A stretch of 64,000 nt of DNA from Phenylobacterium conjunctum (GTDB lineage Bacteria; Pseudomonadota; Alphaproteobacteria; Caulobacterales; Caulobacteraceae), in NCBI RefSeq assembly GCF_042679085.1, contig NZ_JBHTLQ010000001.1, positions 1-64,000 on the forward strand, given 5' to 3'. This document shows positions 35,571-44,658 of this stretch, piece by piece (the first letter of the stretch is position 1; each line of letters begins with the position of its first letter). The notes beneath the pieces are model-generated. The model was given only the letters and a program-made list of their open reading frames with translations. It ran no database searches and was not told where the DNA came from. Both the position numbers and the translations under genes were made by a program.

Positions 35571-36662
35571 ATGACGAGCCAATTTCGTGGGGCCTCCCGC
35601 CGGTCGCTGCTGACCGCCCTGGGCGCCGCCGCTGTCGGATTCAGCCTGACCAACTGCAGCCCCAAGCCGGCCGCCAAGGTCGCGGGCGGCGAAGAGCCGA
35701 AGCTCAACTTCTACAACTGGGACACCTACATCGGTGAGACCACCCTGGCCGACTTCAAGAAGGCCAGCGGGGTCGAGGTGAACATGAGCCTGTTCGCCAC
35801 CAACGACGAACTGTTCGCCAAGCTGAAGGCCGGCAATCCCGGCTTCGACGTGATCGTGCCGTCCAACGAGTTCGTCACCCGGATGGGCCAGGCCGGTCTG
35901 CTGGAGCCGCTGGATCACAGCAAGATCCCCAACATCAAGAACGTCGATCCGACCTTCATGAACCCGGACTACGACCCGGGGCGGAAGTTCTCCATGCCCT
36001 ACACCTGGCTGGTGCTCGGCATCGGCTATCGCAAGAGCAAGGTGAAGGGCGTCCCAGACAGCTGGAAGTACCTGTTCGACAGCAACCAGTACGCCGGCAA
36101 GATCGCCCTGCTGTCCGAAAGCGCCGACCTCGTGCGGCTGGCGGCCAAGTACAAGGGCCACTCGGTCAACAACATCCCGCCCGAGCTGGTGGCCGAGATC
36201 GAGCAGATGCTGATCAAGCAGAAGCCGTTCGTGAAGGCCTTCCACGACGACAACGGCCAGGACCTCCTGGCGTCGGGTGAGGTGGACTTGGTGCTGGAGT
36301 ACAATGGCGACATCGCCCAGGTGATGAAGGAAGACGACGACATCGGCTTCGTGGTCCCCAAGGAAGGCAGCCTGCTGAACTCCGACACCCTGTGCATTCC
36401 GAAGGGCGCGCCGCGGCCGAACAATGCGCACGCCTTCATCAACTACATCCTGGACGCCCAGGCGGGCGCCGAGATCTCCAAGACCATTCTCTATCCGACG
36501 CCCAACGCGGCGGCGAAGGCGCTGATGCCGGCGGAGTATCGCGACAACCCCGTGATCTTCCCGCCCGCGGACCAACTGGCGAAATGCGAGTACGGCGCCT
36601 TCGAAGGCCCGGAAAAGGCCAGCCTCTACGAAGAGGTCATCACCCGCGTGCGGGCGGCCTAG
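35571..36662 (+). CDS. potF: Polyamine ABC transporter substrate-binding lipoprotein
   Basis: A 363-residue periplasmic binding protein of the PotD/PotF family. The signal carries Arg10-Arg11 and a lipobox LTNC with Cys29, so it is probably a lipid-anchored, perhaps Tat-dependent, protein. The mature part opens with LNFYNWDTYIGETT, typical of putrescine/spermidine binders. The start at 35571 has AAGGAG 11 bases upstream. It comes 82 bp after the ligase gene and is followed by a long inverted repeat before the permease genes. Putrescine rather than spermidine is suggested by the neighbours. Confidence 0.92.
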   Translation: MTSQFRGASRRSLLTALGAAAVGFSLTNCSPKPAAKVAGGEEPKLNFYNWDTYIGETTLADFKKASGVEVNMSLFATNDELFAKLKAGNPGFDVIVPSNEFVTRMGQAGLLEPLDHSKIPNIKNVDPTFMNPDYDPGRKFSMPYTWLVLGIGYRKSKVKGVPDSWKYLFDSNQYAGKIALLSESADLVRLAAKYKGHSVNNIPPELVAEIEQMLIKQKPFVKAFHDDNGQDLLASGEVDLVLEYNGDIAQVMKEDDDIGFVVPKEGSLLNSDTLCIPKGAPRPNNAHAFINYILDAQAGAEISKTILYPTPNAAAKALMPAEYRDNPVIFPPADQLAKCEYGAFEGPEKASLYEEVITRVRAA

Positions 36663-36686
36663 GTGTCGCTGGCGTGCGCCTCTTTT

Positions 36687-36838
36687 CCCTCTCCCCTTGT
36701 GGGAGAGGGTGGCCCCGCGGAGCGGGGTCGGGTGAGGGGTCGCGCGCGCCTGGCCGGAGTGGCGTTGTGTCCGGGGCGGTCTGAGAGACCCCTCATCCGT
36801 CGGCTTCGCCGACACCTTCTCCCACAAGGGGAGAAGGG
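36687..36838. repeat. Long inverted repeat LIR, copy 2, inside the transporter operon
   Basis: Outer arms are 36687-36711 and 36813-36838, each centred on CTCCCCTTGTGGGAG. Inner arms GTGAGGGGTC and GACCCCTCATCC pair, and each side carries a mini-hairpin (GCCCCGCGGAGCGGGGTC on the left, GTCGGCTTCGCCGAC on the right). It fills the gap between the binding-protein gene and the first permease; the permease ribosome site AGGAGG begins nine bases after it. Confidence 0.9.
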
Positions 36839-36856
36839 CGCTCTCAGGAGGCGCTG

Positions 36857-37765
36857 ATGGAGCTCAGTTGGACCAAGGCCAAGGCGGTGTTCGCCGCTGC
36901 GCTGGGGCCGCCGCTGTTCTGGCTGGTGCTGTTCTTCCTCGCGCCGCTGGCGATCATCTGGGCCTACAGCTTCGGCCACAATGTCGGCCTGACCGACATC
37001 GCCATCACCGGCACCTTCAAGAACTACATCCGGGCGGTGGAGCCGCTCTATCTGAAGATCTTCATCAAATCGGCCTGGGTCGCGGCCCTGACCACGGGGC
37101 TGTGCCTGGTGATCGGCTTTCCGGTGGCGCTGGCCATCACCTTCGCCAGCGAGAAGGCCAAGACCTGGCTGCTGTTGCTGATCATGCTGCCCTTCTGGAC
37201 CAACCTCTTGATCCGGACCTACGCCCTGATCGCGGTCCTGCGGACGGAGGGCTACGTCAACCAGTCGCTGGGCTGGCTCTGGAAAGGCGGGCAGGGGCTG
37301 GCGGCCTTGCTGGGGCTGGCGCCCATCGGCGACTTCACGCCGCTGGAACTGCTGCACAACAACTTCGCGGTGGTCCTGGGCCTCGTCTATGTCCACCTGC
37401 CCTTCATGGTGCTGCCGCTCTATTCGGCCCTGGACCGCCTGGACCGCTCGCTGATGGAGGCGAGCCTGGACCTGGGCGCGGGCCACATCCGCACCCTCTT
37501 GCGGGTGGTGGTTCCCCTGGCCCTGCCGGGCATCGCGTCCGGCGTGCTGATCACCTTCATCCCGGCGCTCGGGGCCTATCTGACGCCGGACCTTTTGGGC
37601 GGCCCGGACAGCCAGATGATCGCCAATGTCATCGAGCGGCAGTTCAAGCGCGCCAATGACTGGCCCTTCGGCGCGGCCCTGTCCTTCGTGCTGATGTACC
37701 TGACCTTCATCGCCATCGCGATCCAGGCCCTGTTGTCCCGGCCCAAGCCGAGGGAGGCCAGCTGA
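36857..37765 (+). CDS. potH: Polyamine ABC transporter permease 1
   Basis: A 302-residue inner-membrane permease with six predicted helices and the ABC-permease EAA loop in the form EASLDLGAGHIRTLLRVVVPLALPGI (about 200-225), where the ATPase docks. It is the PotB/PotH-type subunit of the polyamine importer. The start follows an AGGAGG site right behind the long inverted repeat. Its stop overlaps the start of the second permease by one base (TGATG). Assignment to PotH rather than PotB follows from the PotF-like binding protein and is not certain. Confidence 0.9.
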   Translation: MELSWTKAKAVFAAALGPPLFWLVLFFLAPLAIIWAYSFGHNVGLTDIAITGTFKNYIRAVEPLYLKIFIKSAWVAALTTGLCLVIGFPVALAITFASEKAKTWLLLLIMLPFWTNLLIRTYALIAVLRTEGYVNQSLGWLWKGGQGLAALLGLAPIGDFTPLELLHNNFAVVLGLVYVHLPFMVLPLYSALDRLDRSLMEASLDLGAGHIRTLLRVVVPLALPGIASGVLITFIPALGAYLTPDLLGGPDSQMIANVIERQFKRANDWPFGAALSFVLMYLTFIAIAIQALLSRPKPREAS

Positions 37766-38622
37766 TGGCGCGCCGCGACCCCGCAGGACCGCTGGAATAC
37801 CTCCGCCGCTGGCAGATGCAGGCCTGGCTGGCGGCGGTGGGTCTGTTCCTCTACGTGCCGCTGATCGCCCTGATGGCCTTCAGCTTCAATGACAGCCGGC
37901 GCAACATCGTCTGGAAGGGCTTCACCCTCAAATATTACGAGAAGGCGTTCAACAACGCCTCGCTGATCGAGGCCTTCGGCAACTCCCTGACCATCGCGGC
38001 GGTCTCGACCCTGCTCAGCGTCATGCTGGGGGCGATGGTAGCCTTCGCCCTGTGGCGGTTCCGCTTTCCGGGCAAGACGGCGCTGGACGGGGCGTTGGCC
38101 CTGCCCATCGTGGTGCCGGAGATCTGCATGGGCGTGGCCATGCTGGTGTTCTTCGCCAAGGTGCTGCCCTGGCCGCAGGGCCTGCCCTGGCCGCTGAACC
38201 TGGGCGCGATCATCATCGCCCACGTCTCCTTCTCCTTCCCCTTCGTGGCGGTGGTGGTGCGGGCCCGCATGGCCAGCTTCAACCGCGAGATGGAGGAGGC
38301 GGCCCGTGACCTGGGCGCCGGCGAGTGGCGGACCATCCAGGACGTGATCCTGCCGCACATGGCGCCGTCCCTGGTGGCCGGCGCTCTCCTGGCCTTCACC
38401 CTCAGCCTCGATGACTTCGTCATCACCTTCTTCACCTCCGGCCCGGACACGGTGACCTTCCCGGTCAAGGTCTACGCCATGGTGCGGTTCTCGGTGACGC
38501 CGGAGGTCAACGCGGCCTCGACCATCCTCATCGTGCTGACGGTGATCCTCACCGCCGTCGCCCTACGGCTGCAGGGGGACCCGGCCGCGGCGGCCGGCCA
38601 CGGCGGCGGCGACAAGAGCTGA
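37765..38622 (+). CDS. potI: Polyamine ABC transporter permease 2
   Basis: A 285-residue inner-membrane permease of the PotC/PotI type. Predicted helices start at about 27, and the cytoplasmic EAA loop reads EEAARDLGAGEWRTIQDVILPHMAPSL (about 175-201). With the first permease it forms the channel for polyamines. The start codon overlaps the previous stop, so the two permeases are made in step. The C-terminus is short and Ala/Gly-rich. Confidence 0.9.
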   Translation: MARRDPAGPLEYLRRWQMQAWLAAVGLFLYVPLIALMAFSFNDSRRNIVWKGFTLKYYEKAFNNASLIEAFGNSLTIAAVSTLLSVMLGAMVAFALWRFRFPGKTALDGALALPIVVPEICMGVAMLVFFAKVLPWPQGLPWPLNLGAIIIAHVSFSFPFVAVVVRARMASFNREMEEAARDLGAGEWRTIQDVILPHMAPSLVAGALLAFTLSLDDFVITFFTSGPDTVTFPVKVYAMVRFSVTPEVNAASTILIVLTVILTAVALRLQGDPAAAAGHGGGDKS

Positions 38623-38633
38623 AAGACGGGTCC

Positions 38634-39761
38634 ATGAGCGACAAGCCACCCATCATCACCTTCGAGAACGTCACCAAGCGCTTCGGCAAGATGGTGGCGG
38701 TCGACAACGTCACCTTGTCTGTCCAGGAGGGCGAGTTCTTCTCGCTCTTGGGGCCGTCCGGCTGCGGCAAGACCACCCTCTTGCGGATGCTGGCCGGGTT
38801 CGAGACCCCCAGCGAGGGCCGCATCCTGATCGACGGCCAGGACGTCTCCGCCGTGCCGCCGAACAAGCGGCCGGTGAACATGGTGTTCCAGTCCTACGCC
38901 GTGTTCCCGCACATGACCGTGGCCGACAACGTCGCCTACGGCCTGAAGGTGGACAAGGTTCCGGCCGCCGACCGCAAGCGCCGGGTCGAGGAGGCGCTGG
39001 AGCTGGTGCAGCTGGGCGGCCTGGGCGGCCGCAAGCCCGACCAGCTGTCCGGCGGCCAGCGGCAGCGCGTGGCCCTGGCCCGCGCCCTGGTCAAGCGCCC
39101 GCGCGTCCTGCTGCTCGACGAGCCGCTGTCGGCCCTGGACGCCAAGTTGCGCGAGCAGATGCGCACCGAGCTCTGCACCCTGCAGGAGAAGGTGGGCGTG
39201 ACCTTCATCATGGTCACCCACGACCAGGACGAGGCTTTGGCGCTGGCCTCGCGCTGCGCGGTGATGAACCGCGGTGTGCTGCAGCAGGTGGCCAGCCCCA
39301 ACGACCTGTACGAATTCCCCAACAGCCGGTTCGTGGCCGACTTCATCGGTACGGTGAACCTGTTCGAGGGCGTGCTGGCCGTGGACGAGCCGGACCACGC
39401 GACCATCAAGTCGCCGGACCTGCCCTGCGACCTCTATCTCGACCACGGGGTCACGGGCGCCCAGGGCGGGACACTGTGGGCGGCGATCCGGCCCGAGAAG
39501 ATCGAACTGAAGAAGCGGCCCGAGGGCTCGGCCCCGCCCAAGCTGGACGACGCGCCGGCTGGGACCAACGCCGTCGCCGGGGTCATCCGCCACGAGGCCT
39601 ATCTGGGCGGCGAGAGCCTGTACGAGGTCGAGATCGCTGGGGGCCGCCGGATCAAGGTCAAGCGCTCCAACCTGACCCGCTGGGACCAGGAGGACTTCGC
39701 GCTGGGCGAGGCGGTCTGGCTGACCTGGCACGCCTGTTCGCCCGCCGTGCTGTTGTCATGA
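38634..39761 (+). CDS. potG: Polyamine ABC transporter ATP-binding protein
   Basis: A 375-residue ABC ATPase of the PotA/PotG type. Walker A GPSGCGKTT is at 40-48, the signature LSGGQRQR at 138-145, Walker B LLLDEP at 159-164 and a C-terminal TOBE domain from about 280. It powers import through the two permeases encoded just upstream, 11 bp away. Its stop overlaps the PuuD-like gene (ATGA). Confidence 0.93.
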   Translation: MSDKPPIITFENVTKRFGKMVAVDNVTLSVQEGEFFSLLGPSGCGKTTLLRMLAGFETPSEGRILIDGQDVSAVPPNKRPVNMVFQSYAVFPHMTVADNVAYGLKVDKVPAADRKRRVEEALELVQLGGLGGRKPDQLSGGQRQRVALARALVKRPRVLLLDEPLSALDAKLREQMRTELCTLQEKVGVTFIMVTHDQDEALALASRCAVMNRGVLQQVASPNDLYEFPNSRFVADFIGTVNLFEGVLAVDEPDHATIKSPDLPCDLYLDHGVTGAQGGTLWAAIRPEKIELKKRPEGSAPPKLDDAPAGTNAVAGVIRHEAYLGGESLYEVEIAGGRRIKVKRSNLTRWDQEDFALGEAVWLTWHACSPAVLLS

Positions 39762-40507
39762 GCCGCCCCGTCGCCGGGATCATCTGCTGCACCCGCACGG
39801 TGGGGGTGGAGAACGCGCAGGCCGTGATGAACCGCTATGTCGCCCACGCCATGCGCTATGCGGACGCTGCGGCCCTGCTGGTCCCGTCCATGCCAGAGCT
39901 GATGACGGCGGCCGAGGTCGCGCCGCGGCTGGACGGCCTGATGCTGACCGGCAGTCCGTCGAACCTCGATCCCACCTATTACGGGCCGGCGGTGGACGAC
40001 GCGCCGGGGCCGTTTGATCCGGCCCGCGACGCCATGACCCGCGACCTGATCAAGGCGATGCTGGACTTAGGGAAACCGGTGTTCGGGGTCTGCCGGGGCT
40101 TCCAGGAGATCAATGTCGCCTTCGGCGGGTCGCTCCGCCGGGACATGGCTGAGGCCTCCGAGCTGATGGCGCACCATGCCCCGGACGAGGTCGGCTTCAA
40201 CGAGATGTTCGATCATGTCCATCCGGTCCGGCTGACGCCGGGCGGGGTGCTGGCCCGCGCGTTCGGCGCCGAGGAGACGTCCGTAAACTCCGTGCACTAC
40301 CAGGGGGTCGACCGGCTGGGCGACGGCCTCGCCATCGAGGCCCAGGCGCCGGACGGCGTCGTCGAGGCCGTGTCCGGCCAGGTCAACGGCGCGCCCGTCC
40401 TCGCTGTCCAATGGCACCCTGAGTGGCGCACCGACGCCAACCCGCAAAGTCAGACCTTCTTCCAGATCTTCGGACGCGCCCTGAGAGGCGCGCCGCTCGT
40501 CGCGTAA
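39758..40507 (+). CDS. puuD: Gamma-glutamyl-GABA hydrolase, PuuD-like
   Basis: A 249-residue class I glutamine-amidotransferase-like hydrolase that releases GABA from gamma-glutamyl-GABA. The nucleophile Cys112 lies in GVCRGFQEINVAFGG, and His220 and Glu222 in HPEW complete the triad; all match PuuD. The start overlaps the potG stop by four bases. An earlier in-frame start would lie deep inside potG. Its presence argues that the gamma-glutamyl route is used. Confidence 0.93.
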   Translation: MSRPVAGIICCTRTVGVENAQAVMNRYVAHAMRYADAAALLVPSMPELMTAAEVAPRLDGLMLTGSPSNLDPTYYGPAVDDAPGPFDPARDAMTRDLIKAMLDLGKPVFGVCRGFQEINVAFGGSLRRDMAEASELMAHHAPDEVGFNEMFDHVHPVRLTPGGVLARAFGAEETSVNSVHYQGVDRLGDGLAIEAQAPDGVVEAVSGQVNGAPVLAVQWHPEWRTDANPQSQTFFQIFGRALRGAPLVA

Positions 40508-40525
40508 AAACGCCAGGAGTCCCCC

Positions 40526-41929
40526 GTGAACGTTCCCATCCGCAACCACGACATCGCTGAACTCAAGCGCCTGGACCTGGCCCACCACCTGCCGGCCCAG
40601 GCGGACCACAAGGTCATCGCCGAGCTGGGCGGCAGCCGCATCATCACCCGCGCCGATGGCTGCTACATCCATGATGGCGAAGGCCACACCATCCTCGACG
40701 GCATGGCCGGCCTGTGGTGCGTGAACGTCGGCTATGGCCGCGAGGAACTGGCCAAGGCGGCTTATGAGCAGATGCTTGAGCTGCCCTACTACAACACCTT
40801 CTTCAAGACGGCGACGCCGCCCACCGTGCGGCTGGCGGCCAAGATCGCCGAGAAGATGGGTGGCGATCTCTCCCACGTCTTCTTCAACTCGTCGGGCTCG
40901 GAGGCCAATGACACGGTCTTCCGCCTGGCGCGCCACTACTGGAAGCTCAAGGGCGAGCCGCAGCGCACGGTCTTCATCAGCCGCTGGAACGCCTATCACG
41001 GCTCGACCGTGGCCGGCGTCTCCCTGGGCGGCATGAAGCACATGCATGTGCAGGGCGACCTGCCGATCCCCGGCGTCGAGCACGTGCGCCAGCCCTATGG
41101 CTTCGGGGAGGGCTTTGGCGAGGACCCCGACGCCTTTGCGGAAGCCTGCGTGCAGGCCATCGAGGATAAGATCCTGGAGGTGGGGCCTGAGAAGGTCGCG
41201 GCCTTCATCGGCGAGCCGGTGCAGGGCGCGGGCGGGGTGATCATCCCGCCGGAGGGCTATTGGCCAAAGGTCGAGGCCCTTTGCCGCAAGTACGGCATCC
41301 TGCTGGTCTGCGACGAGGTGATCTGCGGCTTCGGGCGGCTGGGTCACTGGTTCGGCCACCAGGGCTATGGGATCAAGCCGGACATGATCGCCATGGCCAA
41401 GGGCCTGTCCTCGGGCTACCTGCCGATCAGCGCCGTGGGCGTGGCCGACCACATCGTCGCCGAGCTGAAGGAGAAGGGCGGGGACTTTATCCACGGCTTC
41501 ACCTATTCGGGTCATCCGACCTGCGCCGCCGTCGCCATCGCCAATATCGAGATCATGGAGCGCGAAGGCCTGATCGAGCGCACGCGCACCGACACTGGCC
41601 CCTATCTCGCCAAGGCCCTGGCCCGGCTGAACGACCACCCGCTGGTGGGCGAGACCCGCTCGCGCGGCCTCTTGGGCGCGGTCGAGATCGTGCGCGAGAA
41701 GGGGACCAATCTGCGCTTCCTGGACAAGGAGGGCGAGGCCGGTCCCATTGTCCGCGACATCTGCATCCGGAACGGCCTGATGGTCCGCGGCATCCGCGAC
41801 ACCATCGTCTGCTGCCCGCCCCTGATCATCACCCACGCCCAGATCGACGAGCTGGTGGACATCATTGGGCGGTCCCTCACCGAGGCGGAACCGATCCTGC
41901 GGGCCTTGAAACCGGGGACTCCGTCATGA
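40526..41929 (+). CDS. spuC: Class III aminotransferase, SpuC-type
   Basis: A 467-residue PLP aminotransferase. The PLP lysine is Lys292 in AMAKGLSSGYLP and the cofactor Asp is in CDEVICGFGRLG near 263. Closest in type to putrescine-pyruvate aminotransferase (SpuC) or related diamine and GABA transaminases. It could turn putrescine into 4-aminobutyraldehyde or GABA into succinate semialdehyde. The start is a GTG with AGGAG nine bases upstream. It overlaps the next ligase gene by four bases. Confidence 0.88.
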   Translation: MNVPIRNHDIAELKRLDLAHHLPAQADHKVIAELGGSRIITRADGCYIHDGEGHTILDGMAGLWCVNVGYGREELAKAAYEQMLELPYYNTFFKTATPPTVRLAAKIAEKMGGDLSHVFFNSSGSEANDTVFRLARHYWKLKGEPQRTVFISRWNAYHGSTVAGVSLGGMKHMHVQGDLPIPGVEHVRQPYGFGEGFGEDPDAFAEACVQAIEDKILEVGPEKVAAFIGEPVQGAGGVIIPPEGYWPKVEALCRKYGILLVCDEVICGFGRLGHWFGHQGYGIKPDMIAMAKGLSSGYLPISAVGVADHIVAELKEKGGDFIHGFTYSGHPTCAAVAIANIEIMEREGLIERTRTDTGPYLAKALARLNDHPLVGETRSRGLLGAVEIVREKGTNLRFLDKEGEAGPIVRDICIRNGLMVRGIRDTIVCCPPLIITHAQIDELVDIIGRSLTEAEPILRALKPGTPS

Positions 41930-43320
41930 AGTCCAAGGCCAAAAAGTCGAAGGCGGCGGCGCGGGGCGTCGCCAATCTCGAGGAGGCCACCGCCTGGCTG
42001 GCGCGGCAGGGCATCGAGGAAATCGAGTGCATGGCCGCCGACCTGGCCGGGGTGGCGCGCGGCAAGATCATGCCGGTCCGCAAGTTCCTGGGCGCGCCAC
42101 AGATGAACCTGCCGCTGGCGGTGTTCTACCAGACCATCACCGGCGACTTTCCCGAGGACATGGGCCCCGTCAGCGCCGTCCAGTCCGACACCGACATCTT
42201 CCTCAATCCGGACTTCGCCACGCTCGCGGTGGTGCCCTGGGCCCAGGACCCGACCGCCCAGGTGATCCACGACGCCTTCCATCCCGATGGCCGGCCGGTG
42301 GAGGAGAGCCCCCGCCAGGTGCTGCGCCGGGTGCTGGCCCTCTATCGCGAGCGCGGCTGGCAGCCGGTCGTGGCACCGGAGATGGAGTTCTACCTCGTCG
42401 ACAAGAACACCGACCCGGACTACCCGCTCAAGCCCCCCATCGGCCGCTCGGGCCGGCCGGAGACGGGGCGTCAGGGCTATTCGATCAGCGCGGTCAACGA
42501 GTTCGACGCCCTGTTCGAGGACATGTACGAATACTCCGAGGCGCAAGGCCTGGAGATCGACACCCTGATCCACGAAAGCGGCGTGGCCCAGATGGAAATC
42601 AACCTGCGGCACGGCGATCCGCTGGAGCTCGCCGACCAGGTCTTCATGTTCAAGCGCACGATCCGCGAGGTGGCGCTGGAGCACAACATCTACGCCACCT
42701 TCATGGCCAAGCCGATGGCCGCCGAGCCGGGCTCGGCCATGCACATCCACCAGTCGATCATCGATACGGCGACGGGCGAGAACCTGTTCTCCGACCCCAA
42801 GACCGGCGAGGCGACGCCGGCCTTCTACGCCTTCATCGCCGGCCAGCAGAAATACCTGCCGGCGATCATGGCCATCCTGGCGCCCTACGTGAATTCCTAC
42901 CGCCGGATCGCGAAGGGGTCGGGGGCGCCGGTCAACACGCAGTGGGGCTATGACAACCGCACCTGCGGCCTGCGCGTGCCGCCCTCGGACGCCGCCAACC
43001 GGCGGGTGGAGAACCGGATCCCCTCTTCGGACGCCAATCCCTACCTGGCCATCGCCGCCAGCCTGGCGGCCGGCTATCTGGGCCTGAGCGGCGCCCTTTC
43101 GCCCTCGGCGCCGGTGGACATCGACGCCAGCGCCCTCGGCGTCCAGCTGCCGCGCAGCCTGTCGGAGTCCCTGCGCCTGTTCACCGAGGCCCGGCCCCTG
43201 GTGGAGATCCTGGGGGAGACCTTCGTCCAGGCCTATGACCGGGTGAAGCAGACCGAGTACGAGATCTTCATGCAGACCATCAGCCCGTGGGAGCGGGAGT
43301 TCCTGCTGCTGAACGTCTGA
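41926..43320 (+). CDS. puuA: Gamma-glutamylputrescine synthetase, PuuA-like
   Basis: A 464-residue glutamine-synthetase-fold ligase that couples glutamate to putrescine with ATP, the entry step of the Puu pathway. Motifs are APEMEFYLVD near 149-158, and FMAKPMAAEPGSAMHIHQS (about 263-281), a form typical of PuuA. A Lys/Ala-rich leader of about 15 residues precedes the fold. It overlaps the aminotransferase (ATGA) and the oxidase (TGATG). It is one of two such ligases in this operon. Confidence 0.92.
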   Translation: MKSKAKKSKAAARGVANLEEATAWLARQGIEEIECMAADLAGVARGKIMPVRKFLGAPQMNLPLAVFYQTITGDFPEDMGPVSAVQSDTDIFLNPDFATLAVVPWAQDPTAQVIHDAFHPDGRPVEESPRQVLRRVLALYRERGWQPVVAPEMEFYLVDKNTDPDYPLKPPIGRSGRPETGRQGYSISAVNEFDALFEDMYEYSEAQGLEIDTLIHESGVAQMEINLRHGDPLELADQVFMFKRTIREVALEHNIYATFMAKPMAAEPGSAMHIHQSIIDTATGENLFSDPKTGEATPAFYAFIAGQQKYLPAIMAILAPYVNSYRRIAKGSGAPVNTQWGYDNRTCGLRVPPSDAANRRVENRIPSSDANPYLAIAASLAAGYLGLSGALSPSAPVDIDASALGVQLPRSLSESLRLFTEARPLVEILGETFVQAYDRVKQTEYEIFMQTISPWEREFLLLNV

Positions 43321-44600
43321 TGCGCAACACCGGCCAGCCGCCGGGCTCCTGGTACGCCGCCACCGCGACGCATGCGCCGGGGCTTGTTCCCCTGGAGGGG
43401 AGGGCGACCTGCGAGGTGTGCGTGGTGGGCGCGGGCTTCACCGGCCTGGGCGCGGCCCTGGAGCTGGCGGCGCGTGGTGTCTCCGTGGTGGTCCTGGAGG
43501 CGGCGACCGTGGGCTCCGGCGGGTCGGGGCGCAATGGCGGCCAGGTGCATACCGGCCAGCGGCGGGACCAGGCCTGGCTGGAGAAGGCGGTGGGCGAGGC
43601 CGACGCGCTGGCGCTCTGGCGGCTGGCGGAGGACGCCCGCGCCGGGCTGATGGCCCTGGTCCAGGAGATCCCCTGCGACTGGCGGCCGGGCCTGATCCAC
43701 GCCCGCCACAAGCCCGGCGGCGAGGCCGCCGACGTGGCCGACATCGCCCATCTGCGCGACCGCTATGGTTATGACCTGATCGAGCTGATCGGCGCGCGCG
43801 ACCTGGCCCAGGAGCTGGGGACAGACGTCTATTTCGGCGGGACGCTCGATCGGGGCGGCGGCCACCTGCACCCGCTGAACCTGGCGCTCGGCATGGCCCG
43901 CAAGGCGCTGGCCGAGGGGGTGGCGATCCACCAGCGCAGCCCGGCCTTGAGCTGGCGGCGGGAGGCCGGCCGTATCCGGGTGACGACACCGTCCGGCGAG
44001 GTCGACTGCCGCGAGCTGATCCTGAGCGGCGACGGCTATCTGGAGGGCGCGGTGGCGCCGGCGGCGCGCGGTCGGGTCATGCCCATCAACAACTTCATCG
44101 CCGTCACCGAGCCGCTGGAGGAACTGGGCGAAGACATCCTCCGCTCCGGCGCGGCGGTGGCCGACAGCCGGTTCGTGGTCAACTACTACCGCAAGACCCC
44201 GGACGGCCGCCTGCTGTTCGGGGGCGGGGAGAACTATCGGCCGGGCTTCCCTGCGGACCTGGCCGAGTTCGTGCGGCGGCACATGGTGCGGGTCTATCCG
44301 CAGCTCGCCGATGTCGCGATCACCCATGCCTGGGGCGGGACCCTGGGCGTGACCCCGCACCGGGTTCCCTATGTGCGCCAGGTGGCCGAAGGCGTACGCA
44401 TCGCCGCCGGATACTCCGGCCAGGGGGTGATGCTGGCGCCGCATGTGGGCCGGCTCCTGGCGCGGGCGGCGCTGGAGGAGACGGCGGGCGTGGATCTGCT
44501 GGCGCGGTTGCCGGTTCCACCATTTCCCGGCGGGCGGCTGCTGCGCTGGCCGCTCACGGTGGCGGGCTTGAGCTGGTATGCGCTGAAGGATCGGCTGTAG
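43320..44600 (+). CDS. puuB: Gamma-glutamylputrescine oxidase, PuuB-like
   Basis: A 426-residue FAD-dependent DAO-family oxidoreductase. The dinucleotide motif VVGAGFTGLG is at 35-44, the GSGGSGRNGGQV segment follows near 66-77, and AAGYSGQGVMLAPHVGR closes the FAD site near the C-terminus. It would oxidise gamma-glutamylputrescine to the aldehyde, giving peroxide and ammonia. Its start overlaps the puuA stop by one base. It is the last gene of the tightly packed run. Confidence 0.92.
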   Translation: MRNTGQPPGSWYAATATHAPGLVPLEGRATCEVCVVGAGFTGLGAALELAARGVSVVVLEAATVGSGGSGRNGGQVHTGQRRDQAWLEKAVGEADALALWRLAEDARAGLMALVQEIPCDWRPGLIHARHKPGGEAADVADIAHLRDRYGYDLIELIGARDLAQELGTDVYFGGTLDRGGGHLHPLNLALGMARKALAEGVAIHQRSPALSWRREAGRIRVTTPSGEVDCRELILSGDGYLEGAVAPAARGRVMPINNFIAVTEPLEELGEDILRSGAAVADSRFVVNYYRKTPDGRLLFGGGENYRPGFPADLAEFVRRHMVRVYPQLADVAITHAWGGTLGVTPHRVPYVRQVAEGVRIAAGYSGQGVMLAPHVGRLLARAALEETAGVDLLARLPVPPFPGGRLLRWPLTVAGLSWYALKDRL

Positions 44601-44658
44601 CGGGTTTTCGGACCGCCGCGGGCGCGCTAAGCCGCAGGCCGAACAGGGGGTAATTGCG

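Noticed and set aside
41260..41925. Upstream extension of the puuA frame into the aminotransferase gene
   Set aside because: The extension overlaps a full class III aminotransferase and reads as Arg/Gly/Pro-rich noise; the ATGA overlap at 41926 gives the normal PuuA length.
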